The notes under the pieces were generated by a model. The model was not told the origin of the DNA, made no database searches, and was given only the letters and a program-made list of their open reading frames with translations. DNA of 62,291 nt from Tissierellia bacterium. GTDB lineage: Bacteria; Bacillota; Clostridia; Tissierellales; Peptoniphilaceae. Below, piece after piece: positions 34,903 through 43,050 of this stretch. The stretch spans positions 1 through 62,291 of the forward strand of contig JAUNLK010000011.1 of the NCBI GenBank assembly GCA_030535395.1, given 5' to 3'. Both the position numbers and the translations under genes were made by a program. The first letter of the stretch is position 1, and each line of letters opens with the position of its first letter.

Positions 34903-35430
34903 CACATCCTCGGGAATTCGAAGCTGGGGAAAGAGGGGGTCCATGTGAATGAGAAAGTGCTCCTCGCCGTCCCTCCGGTAGTACACCACCTCCCCGTCCT
35001 GCTCCCCGCCATAGGCCCGGAAGAGCTCATAGCCCCTCCCCTCCAGGTACTGAGAGAGCTCGTGGTACTTGGCCTCCCGGCTGCGGATGTAGTCCTCCAT
35101 CTCCCGAAAGTCCACACTGTAGCCTGCAATATTAAAGGCCCCCACGGGAATGCCCCTCCCCTCACTGGAGAGATTGGCCAGCTCCTCCCACACAATCTCC
35201 ACGGGGCCCAGGGCAAACAAACTTCTGCTGAGGGGCACCACGTGGCCATGGAAGGGAAATTCCCCATAGGGGGGCAGGGCAGCGGCATCCAGGGACTCCA
35301 CCGCCTCGTCCCCCACCAGCTGGCAATCGTATCCCGGAACTTCCCCGAGAAACTCCCGGCCCTCCTCCAGGGAGTCAAAGAGCCCCACAGATTGCAACAA
35401 ATCCCCCTGAACCAATTTCAACAAAAACAC
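34885..35430 (-). CDS. protein of unknown function, 181 residues
   Basis: Soluble, acidic protein without signal peptide or membrane segment and with no motif I recognise. Starts with GTG 35430, seven bases after GGAGG. It has an N-terminal hydrophobic strand (FLLKLVQGDLLQSVGLF), a central region with VPLSRSLFALG, and an R/E/Y-rich helix (REMEDYIRSREAKYHELSQYL). Coding character is supported by the RBS, codon bias and terminator placement. Confidence 0.65.
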   Translation of the reverse strand: MFLLKLVQGDLLQSVGLFDSLEEGREFLGEVPGYDCQLVGDEAVESLDAAALPPYGEFPFHGHVVPLSRSLFALGPVEIVWEELANLSSEGRGIPVGAFNIAGYSVDFREMEDYIRSREAKYHELSQYLEGRGYELFRAYGGEQDGEVVYYRRDGEEHFLIHMDPLFPQLRIPEDVEALLP

Positions 35431-35546
35431 GGCCCCACCTCCAGATCATTCAACGGGCGCAGCCCATGGGCTGTCCTCAAATAAATTCTAACGTCCCCAA
35501 CAAAATTTGACCACTTTCATTTCAATATTTGCCATTTTATCCTTCA

Positions 35547-35692
35547 CCCCGGTCCCCGGGGCAACAAAAGACCCGACCTGGCTTTCGCCGGGTCGGGTCG
35601 GGTGTTTTGTTTAGAGTTCCTCCCCCTGGGTGATGCTGCCGAAGATCTCGTTTCTCAGTTGGATGTACTCCGGGGTGATCTCCACTCCGCCG
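35547..35692. repeat. 146-bp direct repeat, copy A
   Basis: Matches 37993-38138 over 146 bases with six mismatches and no gap. It is a copy of the last ~27 codons of the ABC ATPase gene plus its terminator, and forms the 3' end of the SLH gene in another reading frame. Confidence 0.95.
35565..35608 (-). terminator. terminator copy A
   Basis: GACCCGAC...GGTCGGGTC stem with GAAA tetraloop and TTTTGTTG on the minus strand; part of the duplicated segment. Confidence 0.8.
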
Positions 35693-37865
35693 AGGTTTTC
35701 TCCACAATTTTTTTCCAATTTTCCTCCCCGCTCTCTTCCACCCTACGGTATTGGTGGCTGTGGGTGGCCTCCATGATGTGGTAGTAGGCCCAGTGGTCCG
35801 CCGAAAGATCGGGATATGGGGTCACTTCCCCTGGATGGGAGTCGATGTAGTTTTCATCGGGGGAGCGGCCCTGGATTCTGTTGAGAATGCTCACGGCCTC
35901 TGCCCTGGTGATTTCATTCTCCGGACGAAATGTCCCGTCGGGATAGCCCTGGATCCAACCGGCGGTCCCACCCTTTTTTATGATTTCGTAGGCCCAGTGG
36001 CTCTCGGGGACGTCCACGAAGGTCTGCTCCCCATCTCCAATGCCTTGAAATCTCACAGCCATAGCCAAAAACTCGGCCCTGCTGATCCCCTGGCTGGGCT
36101 TGAATGTGCCGTCGGGATAGCCCTCAATGATGCCTGCCTCCCTGACCCGGGCAATGGCCGCCGCCGACCAGTGGCCCGCCGGCACATCGGCGAAGGGCTG
36201 CTTTCCCCCTTCCCCCTCTCCTTCCAAAAATCTCGAGAATATGGTGGCCACCTCTTCCCGGGTCATGGAATTTTCCGGTCTGAAGCTCCCGTCCTCATAG
36301 CCCCTCAGGTATCCCCAGTGGTACTCCAGGGGCTTTTCCTGATGGGGACCGGGCAGCAACCAGTGTCCCCCCGTCTGGGGCAGGTCATCCTTTGAAGGCT
36401 CTGCCTCAAAAGCCCAGGTGCCCACAAATTTCGTTATTTCTCCCTGGATAGTTTTCTCCAGGGCATCATAGGCCAGGAATGTCCACCGGCCCCCTTGAAC
36501 TGCCACCTCAGTCTCAGCTGGCGCCGTGGCTTCCACGGTCTCGCCCTTGGTGTGGCTCTTCCCATCCACCGGCAACAGGGCCATGACTTCCGGGGGGAGT
36601 TCCCTCCCCTCGGTTTCACTGACAAATTCATAGATCACCCGATACTCCGCCCCATAGGCTGCCTTTAGGTAAATTTCTTTCGTCAGGGACTGGGATACAT
36701 CCACCTCCTCTGCCTCCTCTGGTTTCCACCGTGGTTCACCGTCCAAATACCAGCCGGTGATCTTTCGATGGGATGAACCCGTATTCAGGCTGGCATTCAT
36801 GGCCTCTGCGTCCGCCAGGGTGAGACTGCCATCGAGGTGGGCGATGTCGGCCCCGGCATCCTCTGCCGTATTATTGGCAATGACGGCCCCCTTCGCCACC
36901 ACCACAGCGCCCTGATTGTAGATGCCACCCCCTTCCAATGCCTTATTTCCGGTGATTTTGAAATCTTCTCCAATCTCCACTTGGGCACCCATGACAGAGA
37001 GCCCTCCGCCATAGTAAAAGGTTTCATTATTTGTTATTTCACCCCCACTGAGGACGGCTTCCCCTCCTGCGAGGAGCACGCCGCCCCCCAGGCCAGCCCG
37101 AGCGACACCTCCGGTATTTTTTACGGTATTGTCGGTGATGGAGCCCCCCTCCATATGGAATGTACCATTGATGAGAAAGACGCCTCCGCCATACCCAATT
37201 TGACCCAGTAGGAGGGCATGATTGTCCCGGATGGACCCACCGTACATATTGAACTCCACTACTCTACCATATCTACCGTCCCCGGCCACTGCTGCGCCGA
37301 AGCCCGAAAGACCTTCCGTGGTGTTTCCGTGAATCTCCCCTCCATACATATTGAAGGTTCCATCGATGATATTGACGGCAGTACCTGGGGTGGCCCCCCG
37401 TGTGTGGCTTCCAGTGAGCTGGACCCCGGGGTGCATATTCAATGTGCCGTCGGATATGGCAATAAGGGCCTTGTATCGGACGGATTTCCCCCCCTTGATA
37501 ATCAGCTCATCCGAGCCGTCCTCTTTCCCTAGGGTGAGGGTGGCATCGCCACCTACCGCCAGTTGGCTATTGGATAGTTCGTTAGGCTTCTCGGGTTGTC
37601 CCAGGTTTATGGTGTAGCCATTGCCCAGGATGACCGTATCTTTTTCAAATTTCAAAGTTTCATCCGACGTCCCAAAATCGATATCTTCCGTCAGATTGAC
37701 GATATGTACATCTCCAGTAGGATCAACATTGATGGCCGCCACGGCATCCTGAAAATCCTTAAAGCTGGAGACATGGTGGGTCACCTCCTGCCCCCACGCC
37801 CATACGGGAAGGAGGATCAAAAATAGAAAAAATATAGTGAATACAGAAATAATTTTACCCTTCAT
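35655..37865 (-). CDS. secreted SLH-domain surface protein with beta-helix and SHIRT-like region
   Basis: 736 residues: signal peptide (1-25, ending WAWGQ); ~30-360 Gly/Asn-rich repeats of the polymorphic-outer-membrane/pectin-lyase beta-helix type (GGIYNQGAVVVAKG; GGGVFLINGTFHMEGGSI); ~395-470 a SHIRT-like domain (VIYEFVSETEGRELPPEV); three SLH domains (~515-690; GYPDGTFRP phrases) for anchoring to cell-wall polymer. The last ~12 residues come from an antisense-frame copy of the ABC ATPase tail, so the original C-terminus was cut off. It lies between 146-bp direct repeats. Likely an adhesin or S-layer-associated protein. Confidence 0.9.
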   Translation of the reverse strand: MKGKIISVFTIFFLFLILLPVWAWGQEVTHHVSSFKDFQDAVAAINVDPTGDVHIVNLTEDIDFGTSDETLKFEKDTVILGNGYTINLGQPEKPNELSNSQLAVGGDATLTLGKEDGSDELIIKGGKSVRYKALIAISDGTLNMHPGVQLTGSHTRGATPGTAVNIIDGTFNMYGGEIHGNTTEGLSGFGAAVAGDGRYGRVVEFNMYGGSIRDNHALLLGQIGYGGGVFLINGTFHMEGGSITDNTVKNTGGVARAGLGGGVLLAGGEAVLSGGEITNNETFYYGGGLSVMGAQVEIGEDFKITGNKALEGGGIYNQGAVVVAKGAVIANNTAEDAGADIAHLDGSLTLADAEAMNASLNTGSSHRKITGWYLDGEPRWKPEEAEEVDVSQSLTKEIYLKAAYGAEYRVIYEFVSETEGRELPPEVMALLPVDGKSHTKGETVEATAPAETEVAVQGGRWTFLAYDALEKTIQGEITKFVGTWAFEAEPSKDDLPQTGGHWLLPGPHQEKPLEYHWGYLRGYEDGSFRPENSMTREEVATIFSRFLEGEGEGGKQPFADVPAGHWSAAAIARVREAGIIEGYPDGTFKPSQGISRAEFLAMAVRFQGIGDGEQTFVDVPESHWAYEIIKKGGTAGWIQGYPDGTFRPENEITRAEAVSILNRIQGRSPDENYIDSHPGEVTPYPDLSADHWAYYHIMEATHSHQYRRVEESGEENWKKIVEKTSAEWRSPRSTSN

Positions 37866-37992
37866 CTTTTATCACCATCCTTTTGGCTATTCTAACATCC
37901 TTCTCAGGGGAGGAACAAGCAAGAGAGGAAGGGTCCAGTTTCGGGCTCCAGTGGCCCGGGGCCACGAAGTCCCCTTGGAACCGCTGGAAAAC

Positions 37993-38138
37993 CCCCGGTC
38001 CCCGGGGCAACAAAAGACCCGACCTGGCTTTCGCCGGATCGGGTCTGGTAGTTTGTTTAGAGTTCCTCCCCCTGGGTGATGATGCCGAAGATCTCGTTTC
38101 TCAGTTGGATGTACTCCGGGGTGATCTCCACTCGGCCG
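37993..38138. repeat. 146-bp direct repeat, copy B (parental)
   Basis: Comprises the 3' end and terminator of the ABC ATPase gene; 140 of 146 bases equal copy A. The distance between the copies is 2446 bp and encloses the SLH gene. Confidence 0.95.
38011..38054 (-). terminator. terminator of the ABC operon (copy B)
   Basis: Same GAAA-capped hairpin as copy A, with a few substitutions in the stem, ending in T-rich sequence on the minus strand, two bases after the ATPase stop. Confidence 0.8.
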
Positions 38139-38839
38139 TCGGCGCCTGTGCTGGCGGTGTGGGTGAAGTTGGTCTCGAAGGTTTTGACGATGGTGCCCGG
38201 GGAGCTGGACATGACCATGACTTTGGTGCCCAGGGCCAGGGCCTCGTCGATGTCGTGGGTGATCATGAACATGGTGTTGTGGTTTTCCTGCCAGAGTCTT
38301 CTCAGGAGGGCCTGCATTTGGATTCGGGTGAGGGCGTCCAGGGCCCCCAGGGGCTCGTCCATGAGGATGACGTCGGGCTCGTTGGCCAGGACTCGGGCCA
38401 GGGCCACTCGCTGTTTCATGCCCCCGGAGAGTTCGTAAGTTTTTTTGTCGGCGTAGTCCTGGAGTTTCACCTGTTCCAGATAGTGGTCGGAGAGTTCTCT
38501 CAGTTTTTCCCTGGGGAGGCCCTGCATTCGGGGGCCAAATTCCACATTTTTTCGCACGGTCATCCAGTGGTAGAGGGTGGACTGTTGGAAGGCCACCCCC
38601 CTGTGGCGGTCGGGCTTTGTAATGGGCTCCCCCGCCATGGTGACGCTGCCCTGGGTGGGGCGGATGTAGCCTGCGATGAGTTTTAGGATGGTACTTTTGC
38701 CGGAGCCGGAGGGGCCCAGGAGGCAGACAAATTCCCCCTTGTCGATGTGGAAGTTCACATCTTCCAGGGCGTGGAAGCTGCCCCCCCGGGAGTCATAGCG
38801 AACGGAGACCCCCTGGAGTTCTATGAGGGCTTGGCTCAT
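38057..38839 (-). CDS. ABC transporter ATP-binding protein, nitrate/sulfonate/taurine type
   Basis: 260 residues; Walker A GPSGSGKST, AFQQSTLYHWMTV Q-loop, signature LSGGMKQR, Walker B VILMDEPLGALD and the switch H (MITHDIDEA), characteristic of TauB/SsuB ATPases. Its ATG shares one base with the stop of the binding-protein gene (TAATG). The gene's final 82 bases and terminator are duplicated 2.4 kb downstream. Confidence 0.9.
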   Translation of the reverse strand: MSQALIELQGVSVRYDSRGGSFHALEDVNFHIDKGEFVCLLGPSGSGKSTILKLIAGYIRPTQGSVTMAGEPITKPDRHRGVAFQQSTLYHWMTVRKNVEFGPRMQGLPREKLRELSDHYLEQVKLQDYADKKTYELSGGMKQRVALARVLANEPDVILMDEPLGALDALTRIQMQALLRRLWQENHNTMFMITHDIDEALALGTKVMVMSSSPGTIVKTFETNFTHTASTGADGRVEITPEYIQLRNEIFGIITQGEEL

Positions 38840-39876
38840 TATTCTGCGCTCCTCTGGATGGAGCGTTCAATGTAGGCGGGATTGATGAAGGCGTCCACTT
38901 CCTCTTTGGAGGGGAGGCGGTCGATGTGCTTTTGCTCCAGGAGGAATTCTCCGGTGGAGTAGAAGACATCGGCGAAGGCCCCCCGCGCTTCACTGGTGCC
39001 CAAAAATTCCGGGGAGATCTCCTCCTCCGCCGTGAGCCAGCGGGAGCCGGCCATTTGCACGGAGGTGATTTCGGGGCTGATGTCCAGGCCCTTGGCGGTG
39101 ATCTCCGCTCCCTTGGCGGGATCGGCCCGGTAGATGTCCCCGGCCTCAGTGAGGACGGTGATGAAGTCGGCGGCAAGGTCCGGATACTGTTCCAAGAAGC
39201 CCTTGCGCCCCAGGACGATATTGGCGGTGATGACGCCCTTTTCCGCCATGCGCTTGCTGTCCATGATGACCCTGCCGCTCTGGAGAATTTCCCCCAGGGT
39301 GGGCTGCCAGGTGTAGGCGGCTTCAATGTCCCCCCGCTCCCAGGCGGCCACAATGTCCGGAGTCTTCATATCCAAAAGGGTCACTTGATCCTCCACCCCG
39401 GCTTCCCTGAGGGCGTGGAGGAGACTGTAGTGGGAGGTGGAGGCGAAGACGGTGGCCACCTTTTTCCCCGCCAGATCCTCCACCGCCTGGATGTCGGAGT
39501 CCTCCTTGACGGCCAGGGCCTCAATTTCTCCCAAAACTTCGTGGATCCACACCAGCTCCACGGGGAGCCCCTGGGCCAGGGCCACCACGCCATTGGTGTG
39601 GCCCATGGAGGCGAAGTCGATGTCGCCGGAGAGGAAGGCCTTGTTGGCATCCACCCCGGAGTCAAAGACCACGAAGTTCACTTCGATGCCCTGATCCTGG
39701 AAGTACTTTTGGAACAGATTCTCGGTCTTTGCAATCATCTCGTCATTGGGCACCCGGAGGATGCCCACATTGACTGCCTGGGGCTGGTCCCCTGTTTCGG
39801 TCTTTTGAGTGGGTCCGCAGGCAGCCAGTGAGATCACCACAGCCACCATGACAATGAGTGTTAAAAATCTTTTCAT
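38839..39876 (-). CDS. ABC transporter substrate-binding lipoprotein, TauA/NMT1 type
   Basis: 345 residues; signal peptide with lipobox LAACG (Cys at 20), then a two-lobed NMT1/SsuA-like domain (VNVGILRVPNDEMIAKTENLF; GDIDFASMGHTNGVVALAQG). Family members bind taurine, alkanesulfonates, nitrate or thiamine precursors. No desulfonating enzyme is nearby, so the ligand cannot be specified. Good RBS; 14 bases after the permease gene. Confidence 0.88.
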   Translation of the reverse strand: MKRFLTLIVMVAVVISLAACGPTQKTETGDQPQAVNVGILRVPNDEMIAKTENLFQKYFQDQGIEVNFVVFDSGVDANKAFLSGDIDFASMGHTNGVVALAQGLPVELVWIHEVLGEIEALAVKEDSDIQAVEDLAGKKVATVFASTSHYSLLHALREAGVEDQVTLLDMKTPDIVAAWERGDIEAAYTWQPTLGEILQSGRVIMDSKRMAEKGVITANIVLGRKGFLEQYPDLAADFITVLTEAGDIYRADPAKGAEITAKGLDISPEITSVQMAGSRWLTAEEEISPEFLGTSEARGAFADVFYSTGEFLLEQKHIDRLPSKEEVDAFINPAYIERSIQRSAE

Positions 39877-39890
39877 AGGTACCGCCCTTT

Positions 39891-40682
39891 CTAGACGTAT
39901 CTCTTCCAGTCTACCAAATGATCCTCAATAAAGCGCATGATTAAGTCGATGACCACCCCCGTGATGCCCATGATGATGATCCCCACAAACATGACGGAGC
40001 TGTTTAAAAAGCGGGAGGCGTCGATGACCATCCACCCGATCCCCGAGGTGGCCGCCACCATCTCCGCCGCCACCAGGGTGGTGTAGGCCACGCCAATGCC
40101 CGTGCGCAGGCCGGTGAAGATTTCGGGGAGGCAGGCTGGGGCCACCACGTGGATGAAGACCTGCCGGCTGGTGGCGCCAAAGGAGAGGGCGCTGAGCTGA
40201 TAGTCCTCGTTGAGCTTGCCCACCGCCGAGACACAGGCCACATAGATGGGGGCCAGGGCCGCCAGGAAGAGGAGGAGAATTTTCGACTCCTCGTAAATGC
40301 CAAACCACAGGACCAGCAGGGTGTAGTAGGCCAGGGGGGGCAGGGGCCGGTAGAACTGCACAATGGAATCCACCACGGCCCGGACCCTGGGGAAGTAGCC
40401 ACTCAGAAGTCCCAGGGGAATCCCCACCAACATGGCCAGGAAATAGGCCACAAAGAGCCTGAAAAAGCTGATGCCCAAGTGGGCGGAGAGGGGCACGTCA
40501 TTGTAGCCATTTTTCAAAATGTCCACAAAGGTCCGCCACACCTTCAGGGGGGAGGGCACCAGGACGGTGGAGACCAGCTCCATCTCCGTCACCAAAAACC
40601 ACGCCCCCAAAATCACCAACCAAGTGAGAATGGTCAGGATTCTGTTTGAATTGAAAAAACCATTCCTATTTTTCTGTTCCAT
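39891..40682 (-). CDS. ABC transporter permease, TauC/SsuC type
   Basis: 263 residues with six hydrophobic segments and the permease-ATPase coupling loop ALSFGATSRQVFIHVVAPACLPEI. ATG 40682 follows AGAAAGG. First gene of the minus-strand permease-binding protein-ATPase operon. Confidence 0.9.
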   Translation of the reverse strand: MEQKNRNGFFNSNRILTILTWLVILGAWFLVTEMELVSTVLVPSPLKVWRTFVDILKNGYNDVPLSAHLGISFFRLFVAYFLAMLVGIPLGLLSGYFPRVRAVVDSIVQFYRPLPPLAYYTLLVLWFGIYEESKILLLFLAALAPIYVACVSAVGKLNEDYQLSALSFGATSRQVFIHVVAPACLPEIFTGLRTGIGVAYTTLVAAEMVAATSGIGWMVIDASRFLNSSVMFVGIIIMGITGVVIDLIMRFIEDHLVDWKRYV

Positions 40683-40798
40683 AAAAAGCCTTTCTGCAAT
40701 TGAGCCAAACCAAAAACCTCCCCTCAGGGGGCCAAGCTGGGCGCGAGCCCCGCCCCTTAAGGGCGCCACGGGTTTAAATCTTTAAGAAATTCATTATA
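40683..40798 (-). promoter_or_regulatory. promoter and structured leader of the ABC operon
   Basis: An extended -10 (TG-A-TATAAT, 40793-40798) starts a ~100-nt leader holding a CGCCC/GGGCG hairpin (40751-40765) and a small CCCC-TGA-GGGG hairpin followed by TTTTT (40712-40730), a possible weak attenuator. No known riboswitch recognised. Confidence 0.5.
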
Positions 40799-40997
40799 TC
40801 ACAGTGACGGGGAAATCCCCTGCTAATCTGAAAAATAACTAACCTATTCCCCCTGGATAAATCCCCCTCCCCTCATGGTGTCCCCAGGGTGAAAGTGCCA
40901 TGGGAAGTGGCGACAGTCACGGGCCCCATCCATATCCCCAGGGCCCCGCCAAGGCCAGCAGATACCATTATAGCTAAAATTTTAGAAAATGGGCCGC

Positions 40998-41028
40998 AAA
41001 AAAAGAGATCCGCCGGGGCAGATCTCTC
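40998..41028 (-). terminator. terminator of the stalk-domain protein gene
   Basis: AGAGATC(T)G / CGGATCTCT hairpin followed by T7 on the minus strand. Confidence 0.9.
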
Positions 41029-41039
41029 TTCTCAAATGT

Positions 41040-41996
41040 TTACTTGGCCTGGAGTTTCACTTCCATTCTTTGATCATTGCCACTGGCGGCAACGTCCAGG
41101 TCCAGGGCGCCGAAGAATTTTTGGCCGATATAGGTGCGGTCCTCCCTGAGGAAGTAGTCGAAGGCCAGGGTTTTTCCGTCCCGGGTGAGGCTGTACTGGC
41201 CGTCCCCTCGCTTCAAGAGGAGCTCATCGCTGGCCTTTTTCAGGACAATGGAGCCGTCCTCGGCCTGCCACTCCACCTCGTAGCCTGCGCCCTCCATAAT
41301 GGCCCGGAGGGGGAGGTGGAGTTTTCCCCCACTGGAAAATCCCTTGGCATCCAGGGCCTTGCCATTGAGGCTCAGGGGGAGATCCTCCCGCTCCCTGGCG
41401 AGATCTGCCAGAGTGGTGGTGAGCTCTCCCTGGGCATTTTTCAAACGGAGCTGGCTCTGGCCCACTTCATTGAGGTCCGGGATCAGGGCGAAGGTCCAGT
41501 CCTTCCCCTGAAGGCCCTGGCCCTCTGCAGCGCCGAATTCCCCTTTCAGCTCCTCTGCCGTGAGGGCCCGGGGGGATTCCACCCCTTGGGGGGCCTCGCC
41601 CACGCCCTCAGTGAGCTTGCCCTGGGCCAGGTCGTAGCTGTAGGGGGCGCCCCCCTCCTTGGTGGCCCGCTCCAGGAGGAGGCGGTCCCCATCCAGGCTG
41701 TAGCTGAAGGACTGATCCCCCTGGGTCTTCAGCCCAATGTCCTCGGCGGGAATTTCATCCACCACCGTAAGGACCTGAGGGTCCAGGATCAAAAGGCCCA
41801 GGTGGTGCTCCAGCACCAGATATTCTTCAGATGCCGCGGCCACCCTCACGGGGTCCGCCCCCGGCGCACTGATTACAATGGCGGACAGGAGCCCACCTGC
41901 AGCTTCCCCGCCGGGCTGGGCGGGCTTCATGGCCACCATCAGGGGCAGGACCAACAATAGCAATAGGGGAAGGAGAACTTTCATTTTTCCCTTCAT
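41040..41996 (-). CDS. secreted protein with copper amine oxidase N-terminal (stalk) domain
   Basis: 318 residues; a strong signal/anchor (LLPLLLLLVLPLMVA), a middle region without recognised motif and a C-terminal Cu_amine_oxidN1-type domain (LSLNGKALDAKGFSSGGKL, LHLPLRAIMEGAGYEVEWQ). Despite the name such domains are non-catalytic beta stalks common in Gram-positive surface proteins. ATG 41996 is preferred (AAAGG upstream); ATGs four codons down and three codons up are alternatives. Confidence 0.8.
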   Translation of the reverse strand: MKGKMKVLLPLLLLLVLPLMVAMKPAQPGGEAAGGLLSAIVISAPGADPVRVAAASEEYLVLEHHLGLLILDPQVLTVVDEIPAEDIGLKTQGDQSFSYSLDGDRLLLERATKEGGAPYSYDLAQGKLTEGVGEAPQGVESPRALTAEELKGEFGAAEGQGLQGKDWTFALIPDLNEVGQSQLRLKNAQGELTTTLADLAREREDLPLSLNGKALDAKGFSSGGKLHLPLRAIMEGAGYEVEWQAEDGSIVLKKASDELLLKRGDGQYSLTRDGKTLAFDYFLREDRTYIGQKFFGALDLDVAASGNDQRMEVKLQAK

Positions 41997-42148
41997 CTCA
42001 CTCATCCTTTCAGTAGATATGAATCCTCGGGTGCTTCTACTACTATGATACAGGCCTACCCCCCCCACAATGATAAGATTTGTCTAATATTTCTTTACAG
42101 TAATTTTTTTCAGAAAATTCAGAGCTCTGAAAAGTCCTCTCCCCGCAG

Positions 42149-42592
42149 CTATTTCTCCTCCTTGGAGCGCTGGGAATTGGCATGGCCCACGGCATCCAAT
42201 CGGCCGCTGTAGGGCTTGATGTCCAGCACTGCACTCTGGTCGAAGGCATCCAGCCCCCGCACCGTGAGGACATTGCCCTCCCGCTCCACCAAATCCACAA
42301 TGCCAATATTAATGGGATTGGGGCGATTGGGGGTGCGAGTGGAGAACACCCCGTGAAGGGCCTCGGGGTCCTCATCAAAGGGAGTCCTGTTCTGAAGGGT
42401 CTCCCGATTGGCCCGGTCCGCCCAGTAGAGGATGAAGAGATGGCTAAAATCCTCCACATCCTTGAGGGCCGGGGCAAATTCCTCAAAAATCTCCACTTTC
42501 GACGTCAAATTCTCCATTCTCCCCTGGAAAGGGGCATCCCCCCGCTTGAGATAGGGGGAGTGAACCACGCCAACGGCTTTTAACTCCATCAT
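42149..42592 (-). CDS. tRNA (N6-threonylcarbamoyladenosine37-N6)-methyltransferase, TrmO/UPF0066 family
   Basis: 147-residue SAM-dependent beta-barrel methyltransferase that adds a methyl group to t6A37. Diagnostic block LHGVFSTRTPNRPNPINIGI and DIKPY. Typical length for single-domain TrmO (TsaA/YaeB-like). AGGAGG six bases before the first of two ATGs. Confidence 0.9.
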   Translation of the reverse strand: MMELKAVGVVHSPYLKRGDAPFQGRMENLTSKVEIFEEFAPALKDVEDFSHLFILYWADRANRETLQNRTPFDEDPEALHGVFSTRTPNRPNPINIGIVDLVEREGNVLTVRGLDAFDQSAVLDIKPYSGRLDAVGHANSQRSKEEK

Positions 42593-42692
42593 AGAATTCC
42601 TCCTTAAAGGTCACTTTCGAAACTGCTGCAAAACGCTGAAACAGGGGCGGACATGGATCTGTGAAATAAAAATTCACAATTGGCACCCTACA

Positions 42693-42900
42693 AAAAAAGA
42701 GCTTCTCAGGGAAGAAAGAAGCTCCCATAAATCAGTCCCCAAGTGCGGAGACCCCTTCGCCAAAAACACAGGCAGTACCCCGCCCCGGGGCAAAAGCACA
42801 GCTCCCCCCGGCAAAAACAGCCGCCACCGGAGCACCCTCCCCTACGGCGGCGAGAACGCCCTGAAAACACAAGTCCCATTCCTACACAGAGGACCAAGGA
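42693..42900 (-). ncRNA. candidate small RNA or Cys-rich peptide gene
   Basis: TTGGTG (42930-42935), 17 bases, TATGAT (42907-42912) on the minus strand and a strong terminator (GAGCTTCT/AGAAGCTC then T7, 42693-42724) delimit a ~200-nt transcript rich in G/C hairpins (GCCGCC/GGCGGC; GTCTCC/GGGGAC). It also contains a 57-codon frame (42706-42882) with seven Cys and an Arg cluster, lacking a proper RBS. I favour a structured RNA; family not recognised. Confidence 0.45.
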
Positions 42901-42906
42901 ACACTT

Positions 42907-42935
42907 ATCATAACACTATAGTATCCCAACACCAA
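42907..42935 (-). promoter_or_regulatory. promoter of the candidate small RNA
   Basis: TTGGTG-17-TATGAT on the minus strand. Confidence 0.55.
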
Positions 42936-42985
42936 GAAAAAACCAACACAGGAACCCCAAAAAGCCCCCTCCCCTCGTTTTGGGT

Positions 42986-43026
42986 TTAAAAATAGAGCTC
43001 CTTTCTCTTGGAAGGAGCTCTTTTTC
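42986..43026. terminator. bidirectional-looking terminator after 2-hydroxyacid dehydrogenase gene
   Basis: AGAGCTCCTT / AAGGAGCTCT stem with T-rich flanks (ATTTTT on the minus strand). Confidence 0.85.
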
Positions 43027-43050
43027 CTTGGTTGTTTTGGCTCTGGCGGG

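Noticed and set aside
35655..35700. Frameshift pseudogene interpretation of the SLH gene end
   Set aside because: All three SLH domains are complete and the frame is open; the odd tail is fully explained by the 146-bp duplicated segment.
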